DNA of 64,000 nucleotides, from contig JANPIV010000058.1 of assembly GCA_031425155.1 (NCBI GenBank), positions 1-64,000 on the forward strand, written 5' to 3'. Position 1 is the first letter of the stretch; each line of letters begins with the position of its first letter. This DNA comes from M3007 sp031425155. Its GTDB lineage: Bacteria > Bacteroidota > Bacteroidia > Chitinophagales > Saprospiraceae. Made by a program: the position numbers and the translations under genes. Shown here in pieces: positions 51,776 through 60,999 of this stretch. The notes beneath the pieces are model-generated. The model saw nothing but the letters and a program-made list of their open reading frames with translations. It did not search any database and was not told where the DNA came from.

Positions 51776-52165
51776 ATGAAAATCAAATCATTTACGGATT
51801 TAGAAGTTTATAAGGAATGTCGGGCTTTGCGAAAATCTATATCAGAACTTGTAAAGAGTAATTTCCCAACAGAGGAGAAATACAAATTAGCAGACCAGAT
51901 CATTCGTTCGTCGCGCCGGGTCACAGCCTGTATTGCAGAAGGATATGGGCGTTTTCATTATAAGGAAAATGTACAATATTGCCGAATGTCCAGAGGGCCT
52001 TTGACAGAGACATTGGAACATTTAATTACTGCCTACGATGAAAACTATATTACTTCTGAAATAGTAAAAGAATATAAAGCAAAAATAGACACTTGTTTGC
52101 GTCTCTTGAATGGCTACATCAACTACCTGCGAAAAGATAAGCCAACCGATGATGCACACCAATAA
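51776..52165 (+). CDS. Four-helix-bundle protein (S23/23S rRNA-IVP-like)
   Basis: 129 aa from the ATG at 51776. The family pattern is FTDLEVYKECRALRKSISEL, YKLADQIIRSSRRVTACIAE and GYGRFHYKENVQYCRMSRGP, ending in a helix (CLRLLNGYINYL). It is more AT-rich than its neighbours. It lies between an ABC ATPase and its permease with heptamer words on both sides, comparable to the broken homologue at 7567-7997. The function is unknown; relatives occur in rRNA intervening sequences and as accessory proteins of retroelements. Confidence 0.85.
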   Translation: MKIKSFTDLEVYKECRALRKSISELVKSNFPTEEKYKLADQIIRSSRRVTACIAEGYGRFHYKENVQYCRMSRGPLTETLEHLITAYDENYITSEIVKEYKAKIDTCLRLLNGYINYLRKDKPTDDAHQ

Positions 52166-52194
52166 CCATTAACCAATACACTAATAACCAACTC

Positions 52195-55100
52195 ATGTTT
52201 TCCACCTTCTTTTCCTTTGAAATAAAGACCTGGCTCCGCGCACCGATGCCCTGGATTTTCATGTTTGTTTTTGGCATGATCGCATTCAGTGCGACGGTTT
52301 CGGACGACGTGCAGATCGGCGGCAGCTATGGCAATGTGCTGAAAAACGCGCCGTATGTCGTCCAAAACTGGTACGGCGTATTTTCCATTCTGGGCCTGTT
52401 GCTGGTGACGGCGTTTCTCAATTCCGCCGCTTTGCGCGATTTTGATAATAACACTGCACAGATCGTTTTTTCCTCGCCGATTCGGAAGGCGGGTTACTAT
52501 TTCGGCCACTTTTCCGGGGCCTTGCTGATCGCCATGATCCCGATGTTCGGCGTTTCGCTGGGAATATGGGCGGGCGTGGCTGCCAATTCGGTGTTTGAGT
52601 GGTTGCCGCCGGAGCGATTCGGGCCATTTGAGATCATGGGACATATCAATGCCTTTCTGGTGCTGGTTATTCCCAACATGATATTTTCGGGCGGCATTCT
52701 CTACACGGTGGCCATTCTGACGCGCAGCACCACGCAGGCTTTTATCGCCGGGGTGGTGCTGCTGGTGGGCTACCTCGTGGCGGGAAATTTGATGAAAGAC
52801 ATTAATAATGAAGGACTTGCAGCAATGCTCGACCCGCTCGGTATTCGAAGTTTTTCTATTCTCACTAAATATTGGACAGTGGACGATAAAAACCACCTCT
52901 CGCTGGGGCTGAGTAACCCTACCATGCTGGCCAATCGCCTGCTATGGATGGCGGTGGGTTTGGTGGTGCTGGTGGCGGGTTATTTCCGGTTTAATTTTTC
53001 GGAGAAAAACAAAACGGCGAAACAAGCGAAAACGGGCGACGAGAAAGCCGAAATAATTGGTATTCAACAACTTAACGTCCTGCCGAAAGTCGCCATTTCC
53101 AGTGGCGCGCCGATGGTCTGGGCGCAACTGCGCAGCCAGTTTCGTACTGACTTTCTGGGGGTGGTGAAAAGCCTGCCGTTCATCATTCTGGCCATTATTG
53201 GGCTGCTCAATACGTTACCGAGTTTCTTTACGGCCACGCAGAATTACGGGACGCACAATCTGCCGGTCACCTATGACATCGTGGATTTGATTCGCGGCAC
53301 GTTTTTTCTGTTCGTCTACTCCATCATGGCCTACTTCACCGGCGCACTGATCTGGAAGGAACGCAACGCCAAGGTGAACGAAATATACGACGCGCTGCCC
53401 ACCAAAAACTGGACGGGGTACGTGGCGAAATTCGCGACCATTATCGCCGCTATTTTTATCCTCGAATGTGTCACCATCGGGGCGGGCGTGTTTGCCCAAA
53501 CCATGCACGGCTACCATAATTATGAACTCGGTGTCTATATTCGGGAACTCTTAGTGTTTGATTTACTGGGTTTTGCGTTCCTGACGGTGCTTTTCATGCT
53601 CGTACATACTCTTTCGCCGAATATGTACCTGGGCTTTTTCCTGAGCATCGTGCTGGTGGCCATCAATGCTTTTATCTGGGGCCCGCTGGATATCAGCAGC
53701 AACATGGTCAAGTTCGGTGGCATTCCACGTTACATCTACTCGGATTTGTACCACTACGCGCCTTATGCTCCCGGTCTGACTTGGTTTAATGCCTATTGGG
53801 CGTTATTCTGCGGTTTATTGGCGGTGGCGACCATTTGCCTATGGGTACGCGGCAAAGAATCCGGCTGGTGGGAGCGTCTTTTACTGGGTCGCCAGGAGTG
53901 GAAATCCTATCGTTGGGTCGGCCTTGGGTTGCTGGCGGTGTGGCTGGTGACGGCAGGTTTTGTGTTTTATAACACCAAAATATTGAACGAAAAGCCCTCG
54001 GGCGACAGGCAGGACCATCTCACAGCCCGCTACGAAAAAGATTATAAACGCTACGAAAACGCGCCGCAACCGCGTATTTACGACGTGAAATATGATATCC
54101 GTATTTTTCCGGAAACCCGCACGGTGGAGGCCGACGGACAGTATTGGGTGCGCAACAAACACGACCGCCCGATTGATACTTTGTTCGTGAGTACGCCGCC
54201 CACGTATTTGCAATTTTCCCTGCAAAATGAGCGACTCGCCCTGCTGCTCAATGATTCGGCGGTGAATTTCCGGCTGTATCGCATTCAGCCCGCATTGGCT
54301 CCCGGCGATTCTATGTTATTGAAATTCAACAGCGTATATCGTCCGAAGGGTTTTGAAAATGAACTCTCGGTGTCGCAGGTGGTGCAAAACGGCACCTTCT
54401 TCAACAACACCGAGATCTCGCCCAACTTCGGCTATCAGCCCGGCGGCGAACTGGATGACAAGAATAAACGCCGCGAAATGGGCCTACCCGAAAAATCGCG
54501 CCGCCCGGCCCTGAATCCCGCCGACACGCTGCACCGGATGAACAGTTACCTGACCAACGATGCCGATTGGGTGAATGTGGAAACGACGATCAGTACCAGC
54601 GCCGACCAACTGGCCATTGCGCCCGGCTCGCTGCTGCGCGAATGGACGGAGGGCAACCGCCATTTTTACCATTATAAACTCGACCATAAAAGTTGGAATT
54701 TCTACTCGTTTATGTCGGCCCAATACGAGGTGGCGCGGGAAAATAAAGGCGGCATTAATTACGAGGTGTATTACCACAAAGACCACGCGGCGAACGTGCC
54801 GCGCATGATGCGTTCGATGCAAAAATCCATCGAATATTACACACAGCATTTCGGGCCGTACTATCATAAACAGTGCAGAATCATTGAGTTCCCACGGGTG
54901 GCCTCGTTTGCGCAGGCATTTCCGGGTACGATGCCCTACTCCGAAAGCATTGGTTTTATTGAAAATTACCAGGCCGAAAAAGACGATATTGACATGGTGT
55001 ATTACGTCGTGGCGCACGAAATGGGCCACCAATACTGGGCGCACCAGGCCTGCGGAGCCAATATGCAAGGCTCCGAAATGACGACCGAAACCTTCGCCCA

Positions 55101-55791
55101 ATACTCCGCGCTCATGGTGATGGAACACGAGTACGGACGCGACATCATGCGCAAATTTCTGGAGTACGAAATGGACCGTTACCTGCGTGACCGGGGTCGC
55201 GAACGACTGAAAGAACTGCCGCTGGCCAAATGCGAAGGCCAGGGTTATATTCACTATCGCAAGGGCTCGCACGTGATGTATTACCTGAAAGAAATGATCG
55301 GCGAAGAGCAGGTTAACCGCGCCCTGCGGAACTACCTCGAACGTTTCCGCTATGCCGATGCGCCATTCCCGACTTCGGTGGATGTGGTCAATGAATTCGC
55401 GGCCCAAACCCCGGATTCGTTGCAATACATCATCAAAGACCTGTTTTGGGACATTACGCTGTTCGATAACCGCACTAAAGAGGCTTCGGTGAGAGACCTC
55501 GGCAACGGCAAATACGAGGTCACGATTCAAGTGGAATGCCGCAAACTCAAAGCCGACGAACTGGGCAAAGAGACCGAAGTACCCGTAGATGACTGGATGG
55601 AAATCGGGGCGTTCGCCAAACCCGAAGGCGACAAAAAATATGGTAAAACGCTGTATCGTCAGCGGGTGAAAGTGGCCCAAAAAGACAACACTTTTACCTT
55701 TATAGTGGATGAAAAACCCGAAAAAGCGGGCATCGATCCGTTCAGTTTATTGATTGACCGGGAACCCAAGGATAATTGGAAGAAGATGTAG
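52195..55791 (+). CDS. ABC-2 permease fused to an M1 family aminopeptidase
   Basis: 1198 aa. Residues 1-600 contain about 12 hydrophobic helices in two sets (FSILGLLLVTAFLNSAALRD with a first set, LPFIILAIIGLLNTLPSFF starting a second). The second half is an M1 metallopeptidase: a beta-rich N-domain, then HEMGHQYWAH (His about 941 and 945) with the distant Glu in EMTTETFAQYSALMV. The usual GxMEN exopeptidase motif is replaced by GTMPYSESIGF, so the specificity may differ. The stop codon is inside a GGGCAACC repeat. Membrane-tethered proteolysis linked with export is inferred. Confidence 0.93.
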   Translation: MFSTFFSFEIKTWLRAPMPWIFMFVFGMIAFSATVSDDVQIGGSYGNVLKNAPYVVQNWYGVFSILGLLLVTAFLNSAALRDFDNNTAQIVFSSPIRKAGYYFGHFSGALLIAMIPMFGVSLGIWAGVAANSVFEWLPPERFGPFEIMGHINAFLVLVIPNMIFSGGILYTVAILTRSTTQAFIAGVVLLVGYLVAGNLMKDINNEGLAAMLDPLGIRSFSILTKYWTVDDKNHLSLGLSNPTMLANRLLWMAVGLVVLVAGYFRFNFSEKNKTAKQAKTGDEKAEIIGIQQLNVLPKVAISSGAPMVWAQLRSQFRTDFLGVVKSLPFIILAIIGLLNTLPSFFTATQNYGTHNLPVTYDIVDLIRGTFFLFVYSIMAYFTGALIWKERNAKVNEIYDALPTKNWTGYVAKFATIIAAIFILECVTIGAGVFAQTMHGYHNYELGVYIRELLVFDLLGFAFLTVLFMLVHTLSPNMYLGFFLSIVLVAINAFIWGPLDISSNMVKFGGIPRYIYSDLYHYAPYAPGLTWFNAYWALFCGLLAVATICLWVRGKESGWWERLLLGRQEWKSYRWVGLGLLAVWLVTAGFVFYNTKILNEKPSGDRQDHLTARYEKDYKRYENAPQPRIYDVKYDIRIFPETRTVEADGQYWVRNKHDRPIDTLFVSTPPTYLQFSLQNERLALLLNDSAVNFRLYRIQPALAPGDSMLLKFNSVYRPKGFENELSVSQVVQNGTFFNNTEISPNFGYQPGGELDDKNKRREMGLPEKSRRPALNPADTLHRMNSYLTNDADWVNVETTISTSADQLAIAPGSLLREWTEGNRHFYHYKLDHKSWNFYSFMSAQYEVARENKGGINYEVYYHKDHAANVPRMMRSMQKSIEYYTQHFGPYYHKQCRIIEFPRVASFAQAFPGTMPYSESIGFIENYQAEKDDIDMVYYVVAHEMGHQYWAHQACGANMQGSEMTTETFAQYSALMVMEHEYGRDIMRKFLEYEMDRYLRDRGRERLKELPLAKCEGQGYIHYRKGSHVMYYLKEMIGEEQVNRALRNYLERFRYADAPFPTSVDVVNEFAAQTPDSLQYIIKDLFWDITLFDNRTKEASVRDLGNGKYEVTIQVECRKLKADELGKETEVPVDDWMEIGAFAKPEGDKKYGKTLYRQRVKVAQKDNTFTFIVDEKPEKAGIDPFSLLIDREPKDNWKKM

Positions 55792-55899
55792 GGGCAACCC
55801 TTGCGGTTGCCCTAAACGCAACAACCACGGTGAGGGCGACCACAAGGGTCGCCCTCACCGCATCACTAAGAAAGGGCGACCGCAAGGGTCGCCCCTACA
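55788..55899. repeat. Three GGGCGACC-type hairpins between convergent genes
   Basis: GGGGCAACC-CTTGC-GGTTGCCC, TGAGGGCGACC/GGTCGCCCTCA and AGGGCGACCGC/GGGTCGCCCCT follow one another and fill the entire spacer. They contain the stop codon of the fused peptidase gene and touch that of the next gene. A related hairpin is at 3687-3710. Confidence 0.88.
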
Positions 55900-56448
55900 T
55901 TAATATTTGCTTCTGATCGGTGGGGTGGCATCTTTAAAATCCGCTAAGGTGGCCTGCATCGCTATTTTCCAGATACCGTTGGTTTTCTCACAAACCCGCG
56001 TCTCTGTACTGCTGGATTTCGTTTGCTTTTCGTCGTTTTCACTATGCTGCTCGAAAGAAATATAGGCTACATCACCTCGAATCTGGATATTCCATTGATC
56101 GCGGGTCATTTTTGATTTACGCATTTCCTTGGCGAATTCAGCCGTATTGGCTTGAAACCAACCCTGCATAAAAGCTTCCAGGGCTGCCCAACCGCGCATG
56201 GTCACTACGTCGCCAGGATCGCCGCCATTGGTTACTGTCCAGGTCAGGTAGGGTTCGTGGACAAAAGACGCTGACCATGCTTCGAAGTTTTGATCGAGCC
56301 ACATCTCCGTTTCGTGGATGATCAGTTTTTTGATGGCTTCTTCCTCTTTGTTTGGTGCGGATGTCGGCGTGTTTTGGCCATAAGTCATAGGCACGGCAGC
56401 TGTAAAAAACAGCAGGGCAAGTAAGCTGGTAAAGGTTTTCGTTTGCAT
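55900..56448 (-). CDS. Secreted NTF2-like (SnoaL-type) protein
   Basis: 182 aa with a signal peptide (TSLLALLFFTAAVPMTYGQ). The NTF2-like fold is suggested by EEEAIKKLIIHETEMWLDQN, AALEAFMQGWF and the final strands QIRGDVAYISFEQHS and GIWKIAMQATLA. The ligand is unknown. It is the third gene of a minus-strand group of small secreted proteins. Confidence 0.8.
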   Translation of the reverse strand: MQTKTFTSLLALLFFTAAVPMTYGQNTPTSAPNKEEEAIKKLIIHETEMWLDQNFEAWSASFVHEPYLTWTVTNGGDPGDVVTMRGWAALEAFMQGWFQANTAEFAKEMRKSKMTRDQWNIQIRGDVAYISFEQHSENDEKQTKSSSTETRVCEKTNGIWKIAMQATLADFKDATPPIRSKY

Positions 56449-56485
56449 GATTTTTTAAATTTATGTGAAATAAAAAGAGGGGGGC

Positions 56486-56956
56486 TTAATAGCCAGTCTG
56501 TTTGAGAATATGCGCCTCTATGGGCTTTGCCCAAAACGCCTGATACTGATCCCAATATTCTTTGCCCTTTGCTGCGCCATACGCAGTGTTCAACAAAACC
56601 GTGATATCATAATCCCCGTTCGGCACTATAGGATCCATGATCCAGGCATACGTCCAGGTCTTGTCCTCGTTTTGGCGGGCGGGTTCCAACCAACGGGTGG
56701 CATTTAGTTGGGCTTTGTTCATTGGATTTTCAGACTTATGCAAGGCGGGATAAAACACTTCTTTGATCCACTTTTCAAAGGCGGATTTAGCATCGTCTTT
56801 CACATACGTAATAATGATCCAGACTTCTTCTCCGGTTTTTGCACGCATTTGCTCTTTGGTGGGCGAATTAGTCGTGGACGGCGCATTTTTCGGTTCTTGT
56901 CCGTAGGCCAGGAAAGACATGGCCATCAGCAGGGCACAAATAGACATTGATTTCAT
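56486..56956 (-). CDS. Small secreted protein of unknown function
   Basis: 156 aa from the ATG at 56956, which begins a signal peptide (MKSMSICALLMAMSFLAYGQ). The mature part reads VWIIITYVKDDAKSAFEKWI, possibly a dimeric alpha-beta barrel-like start. No family is recognised with confidence. It is between the NTF2-like and the DDLRGG-type genes on the same strand. Confidence 0.7.
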   Translation of the reverse strand: MKSMSICALLMAMSFLAYGQEPKNAPSTTNSPTKEQMRAKTGEEVWIIITYVKDDAKSAFEKWIKEVFYPALHKSENPMNKAQLNATRWLEPARQNEDKTWTYAWIMDPIVPNGDYDITVLLNTAYGAAKGKEYWDQYQAFWAKPIEAHILKQTGY

Positions 56957-57070
56957 AGTGAGTTGATTTTTAACAATTACAGTAGAACAGTGGCGAAGAG
57001 GTGCCATTTTAGAAGTAGCCAAACGGCCAGGTCACCATTGTATATAGCGACCTGGCTATGCAAATGACTA

Positions 57071-57559
57071 CTATTGTTTCAGTAATTCCAGAGTCGTATT
57101 TTCTCCCGTGAACCGCTCAACGAAAGTCCAGCGACTGCGGTCATTGCGACTGTTGTAGATATTCACCCCTCGCACTCCGCTATCAGCTGTAATGGCCGAC
57201 ACGCGAATAGCCTCCATGTCCCAGTTGTCGTAGGTATCAAAAGGGTGGTCGCTGCGCGGGTTGCCTTGGTGGCGGATTGTAAAGCCTTTCACATCGCTCA
57301 GTTCCATTTCATCTTCGAAGGCAAACGTGGCTGAATATATGCTGCCGTTAGAAAATCCGCCGGTAGAAGGGGCCGTGGTCAGGCATACGACCGGACTAAT
57401 GGTGTTGTTGTTGAAGTTAAGGAAAAGGAAAGCGTGATTGCCACCGCGCAGATCGTCACCGCCCGTGGTAATTACCACCCGAATCCGGTTGAAAGTTTGG
57501 GCCTGCGTTTGGCTGCCCAAGGTGCAAGTCAGGATGACTAGAAAAACAAAGGTTTTCAT
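57071..57559 (-). CDS. Secreted beta-rich protein with DDLRGG motif
   Basis: 162 aa from the ATG at 57559, which starts a signal peptide (MKTFVFLVILTCTLGSQTQA); a start at 57622 is possible. FNRIRVVITTGGDDLRGGNH and the later DTYDNWDMEAIRVSAI form a pattern resembling PLAT-like or lectin-like beta sandwiches seen in secreted proteins. A complete promoter with an upstream 18-bp element lies at 57781-57828, the same as in front of the LuxR-type regulator. Confidence 0.7.
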   Translation of the reverse strand: MKTFVFLVILTCTLGSQTQAQTFNRIRVVITTGGDDLRGGNHAFLFLNFNNNTISPVVCLTTAPSTGGFSNGSIYSATFAFEDEMELSDVKGFTIRHQGNPRSDHPFDTYDNWDMEAIRVSAITADSGVRGVNIYNSRNDRSRWTFVERFTGENTTLELLKQ

Positions 57560-57780
57560 GTTTTGCAAAAGATTTAAATGGTTAAAAATGGAAGATGGTT
57601 GGACAAGGAAGGATTGTTTCATGGTAAAATCAGGTTATGAAAGTGGGGATTTTAAGAATGTGAAATGGTGTAGAAGGAAACAGGTAGAAACACAAAACCT
57701 GTGAGCAGGAGGATAATGTACCCTCCTGCTAGGTGCTTCATTTGGTTATCTGCCAATCCTGAATTGGTGAATTAGTAGTA

Positions 57781-57828
57781 CAAAAGTAGTGGGTCAGTTT
57801 TCTGCCCGCAATCCCATGAAAGGGGGAC
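57781..57828 (-). promoter_or_regulatory. Promoter with upstream element for the small secreted genes
   Basis: On the minus strand: upstream element GTCCCCCTTTCATGGGAT (57828-57811), -33 TTG (57811-57809), a 20-nt spacer, and -7 TACTTTTG (57788-57781). The order and distances equal those of the promoter at 58587-58634. Confidence 0.7.
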
Positions 57829-57870
57829 GAAGAAGGGATGTTACGTGCTATCCCTTTGTCCACGCATTTA

Positions 57871-58500
57871 TTATTTCAAAAATGCCTTGGCAATCGCCTC
57901 GCTCACCGAATGCACCTGCAATTTCTCATAGATTCGCTTCACGTAAGTGCGCACGGTCTCGATGCCAATATTCATCTCGGCAGCCACCATCTTGTAACTA
58001 AAGCCGCGCGACAGCGTTTTGAGCACCTCCATTTCGCGGGCAGTAAGTTTGTCCAGGTCCGTATCTTGTTTGGCGGGCTTGCCGGGAAAGAGTTGCAGCA
58101 CCTTTCGGGCGATGACCGGCGACATGGGCGCACCACCCTCCTGCACTTCGCGGATGGCCTCCAGAATGCGGGCGGGCGGGGTCTTTTTGAGCAAATACCC
58201 ACTGGCTCCGGCGCAGACTGCCTGAAACACGCGGTCGTCATCGTCGAACACCGTGAGCATCAATGCCTCCACCTGCGGATGTGCTTTTTTGAGCCGCGCC
58301 ACCCCCTCTATGCCACTCATGCCGGGCATATCAATGTCCATTAGCACCACGTCGGGATGCAGGGCGGCCACCTGCTCCACCACACCCAGGCAGTTGTCGA
58401 ATGCGCCCGTCAGTTCGTAGCCCTCGGTGCCGCCGATGAGGGCCGCCAGGGCACCGCGCAGGTCGGTGTTATCTTCATAGAGTAGGGTGCGGATGGGCAT
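57871..58500 (-). CDS. LuxR/NarL-type response regulator
   Basis: 209 aa. Receiver with acidic residues (YEDNTD), phospho-acceptor Asp in VLMDIDMPGMSGI and Lys in GYLLKKTPPARI. The HTH_LuxR domain reads LTAREMEVLKTLSRGFSYKM, then NIGIETVRTYVKRIYEKLQV. It follows the histidine kinase gene and has its own promoter. Confidence 0.95.
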   Translation of the reverse strand: MPIRTLLYEDNTDLRGALAALIGGTEGYELTGAFDNCLGVVEQVAALHPDVVLMDIDMPGMSGIEGVARLKKAHPQVEALMLTVFDDDDRVFQAVCAGASGYLLKKTPPARILEAIREVQEGGAPMSPVIARKVLQLFPGKPAKQDTDLDKLTAREMEVLKTLSRGFSYKMVAAEMNIGIETVRTYVKRIYEKLQVHSVSEAIAKAFLK

Positions 58501-58586
58501 TAAATAGTTATGAGTGATGAGTTATAAGTTATGGTGAGCGACGATCCATACTTTTGCCATTGATGAGTTTCTATAAAGTTGTGTTG

Positions 58587-58634
58587 CAAAGGTGGCCTTT
58601 TGTAAGTTCGTTGTCAATCCCATAAAAGGGGGAC
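58587..58634 (-). promoter_or_regulatory. Promoter with upstream element for the response regulator
   Basis: On the minus strand: GTCCCCCTTTTATGGGAT (58634-58617), -33 TTG (58617-58615), a 20-nt spacer, and -7 CACCTTTG (58594-58587). The 18-bp element differs from that at 57811-57828 at one base only. A heptamer array (58501-58535) lies in the leader. Confidence 0.68.
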
Positions 58635-58657
58635 AAAAATTCATCATTTATGAGTAT

Positions 58658-60568
58658 TTACAACGGCAACGCCAGCCGTACTTCCGTGCCCATTTCCGGC
58701 GCGGAAACCAGTGCTAACGTTCCCCCCATCGCCGCCGCCCGGCTCCACATATTACGCAGGCCGTTGCCACCCAAATTCCGTGTTTCTGCTAAGTTGCTTT
58801 TCGTTTCAAAACCTATTCCATCGTCTTTTATGCTCATTATCAGTACATTATCTTGTTTTTCCAAGGTTATTTCTACATTTTGGGCTTGGGCATACTTGGC
58901 ACAATTGTGTACCGCTTCTTTAAAAACCAAGTAGAAATCCTTGCGTTTTTCCATCGGCAGCGTCAGGCTCTCTACCCCTGCGCCGACTTGAAAGTGCAGT
59001 TCCGCACCCACATTTTCAAGCATTTCAGACGCGTAGGTACTCATGCGGGCCAGCAATTTTTCCATCGAGTCATTTTCGGGATTCACCGACCAAACGATGT
59101 CGCTCATACTGTCGAGCGCGGCGCGGGCCTTGTCGCCGATATTGCCGAAGCGGAACGTGTCTAAATCTTGTTGCAGGCCGTTCAGGGCAGACTGCGAGAG
59201 GATGCTGATGCTGCTGAGGGTACTGCCTACTTCGTCGTGAAGATCACGAGCGATGCGACGGCGGTCGCGTTCCTGGCCTTCTACGGCGAGGCGTTTTTGC
59301 ATTTCCAGCAGTTTGGTTTTGTAACCTAAACCAAGCGCGAAACACAGGCTTTCCAGTAAAACGAAAAGGCATAATACCCAAGTAGGGTTCTCTGCAGGGT
59401 GCTGTTCACGCATGGGTACGGCCTCGGTAAATAAAGGCACAAGCAGAACAAATATGCTAGCGGCGAAGAGCAGTAAAGTACCTGTGGCCACAAAACGGGC
59501 CAGACCATCTTTGATGGTGAAGGCTATGTAAAGCATTAAAATAGCTGGGAAGAGGTACAAAACATGAAAAAAAGCAAATATTTCGGCTGTCTCATTACTG
59601 ATGCCCTGCCCTGAAAAATGGATTGCGTTGGTAATGAGGGTAGCGAAAAACACGGCTCCGAAGAACCATGCTGCCCATGCTAGCAGCCTGCTTTTAAGGT
59701 TGTTTTGCAGGTGCAAATCAAGGAAATAGCGCACAAAAAGGAGGTAAAAAAAGGCGGTAGCTGGCAGGCTGGTGTATCCATGAAAGGCTGGAATCAGACT
59801 GGATATCCAGCGCACATCTATATACATTTCTACTAATCGGGCAAAGTTGAGCGCATTTCCCAAAGCAAACATAGCGTACCAAAAGTAGGCTGGCCCACGA
59901 GTCAGCAGGAACTGCATGAGCCCAAATAAGGCCAGCATGGTCAAGCCTCCAATAGTAAAGCCTAGAAACAACAAAAAAGGCAGTTGCATCTCTTTGTAAG
60001 CCTGACAATACGACCGATAAGCAGCGGGCGCGAATAACTCGGATCGTATTTGATCATATAGTTTTGCAAAGTTGCTGACCGAAACCAAATAAGTGGGATG
60101 TTCACCGGGCAACACGACCACAGGCAGGCCATTCGGGTTGGCTTGCCAGGCAAAACGGGTTTGGACTACAAATACGCCCCCGACCGCTTCTAAATGTAGA
60201 GAGTCGTTCTTTAACTCGTACAGTGCTGTTCGAGCGTGCATTCCGGGAAAAAAGACCAGACGCAGGGTATCCGTTCCTGCTGTGTTATCTATCGAAAACC
60301 GCAACCAAATACGCGACCGGACGTATTCCCCCCTTTTTTTCAACCAGTTCTTGCAGGGCATAGGCTTAAAATGCTGCTTCAAAACGGCCGCTGGTAGCAA
60401 TCGGCTAGTCGTATCCTCAAAAAAAACCACCCACGCGGCCAGGTTGATATGCTCAATCTGCTCCGCAGGCCATGCAGTTGGCCAGGAGGGTGTGGAGCGC
60501 AGGGCCTGACCAAAAATATGGGTTACAGAAAACGCGAGGATGGCAGCGAGCAGGCAGGCTTGTTTCAT
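58658..60568 (-). CDS. Histidine kinase with 7TM-DISM sensor
   Basis: 636 aa with a signal peptide (CLLAAILAFSVTHIFG). A periplasmic domain (residues about 25-190, PGMHARTALYELKNDSLHLE; likely 7TMR-DISMED2) is followed by seven hydrophobic helices (LPFLLFLGFTIGGLTMLALF first). HisKA_3 has RRIARDLHDEVGSTLSSISI with the acceptor His, and the ATPase has IKDDGIGFE and GGNGLRNMWSRAAAM. This kinase type pairs with LuxR-type regulators, in line with the next gene. A possible -7 (TACATTTG) is at 60729-60736 on the minus strand. Confidence 0.93.
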   Translation of the reverse strand: MKQACLLAAILAFSVTHIFGQALRSTPSWPTAWPAEQIEHINLAAWVVFFEDTTSRLLPAAVLKQHFKPMPCKNWLKKRGEYVRSRIWLRFSIDNTAGTDTLRLVFFPGMHARTALYELKNDSLHLEAVGGVFVVQTRFAWQANPNGLPVVVLPGEHPTYLVSVSNFAKLYDQIRSELFAPAAYRSYCQAYKEMQLPFLLFLGFTIGGLTMLALFGLMQFLLTRGPAYFWYAMFALGNALNFARLVEMYIDVRWISSLIPAFHGYTSLPATAFFYLLFVRYFLDLHLQNNLKSRLLAWAAWFFGAVFFATLITNAIHFSGQGISNETAEIFAFFHVLYLFPAILMLYIAFTIKDGLARFVATGTLLLFAASIFVLLVPLFTEAVPMREQHPAENPTWVLCLFVLLESLCFALGLGYKTKLLEMQKRLAVEGQERDRRRIARDLHDEVGSTLSSISILSQSALNGLQQDLDTFRFGNIGDKARAALDSMSDIVWSVNPENDSMEKLLARMSTYASEMLENVGAELHFQVGAGVESLTLPMEKRKDFYLVFKEAVHNCAKYAQAQNVEITLEKQDNVLIMSIKDDGIGFETKSNLAETRNLGGNGLRNMWSRAAAMGGTLALVSAPEMGTEVRLALPL

Positions 60569-60999
60569 TGATTTTGGAGTGTTTTCGGGCAGAGTTTTCC
60601 AATATTGTGCAGGTTCGAACTTCCAGCCTCAGATCGGTGAATACCCTGGGTTTTGACATTTAAGCAATAGGAAATACCGCGTAAATATATGACCAAATTC
60701 CATCTCATATCTCCTCCACCCGTTATATCAAATGTAAAAATGGAAGAAGTAAAGTCGGCATAGCTACCAGACAAATAAAAAGATTCTTCAGATCAGGTTG
60801 CTTGCGCGCAGAATGGGCCTTTAATCAAAAAGGTTGCCTTGCCGAACCACCCGCCATTTTCCGCTGTTTCCTATCCGAAATGCTTGCCGATAGCTTACCG
60901 ACACTTAATTTGCCCGGCATTCGCAAAAACCATCCCCAAATTCCTACTTTTGCCGCGCCGACCACCAATAACCGATAACCAATAACAAATACACCACCC
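60569..60999. promoter_or_regulatory. Divergent intergenic region with aceE -7 element
   Basis: On the plus strand TACTTTTG (60945-60952) fits the -7 consensus, 48 nt before aceE. On the minus strand TACATTTG (60736-60729) may serve the kinase gene. No ORF and no other clear signal are seen. Confidence 0.5.

Noticed and set aside
54484..55680. 398-codon minus-strand open frame opposite the M1 peptidase region
   Set aside because: Lies fully inside the peptidase domain that has HEMGH and other motifs; His/Phe/Val-rich composition typical of an antisense shadow.
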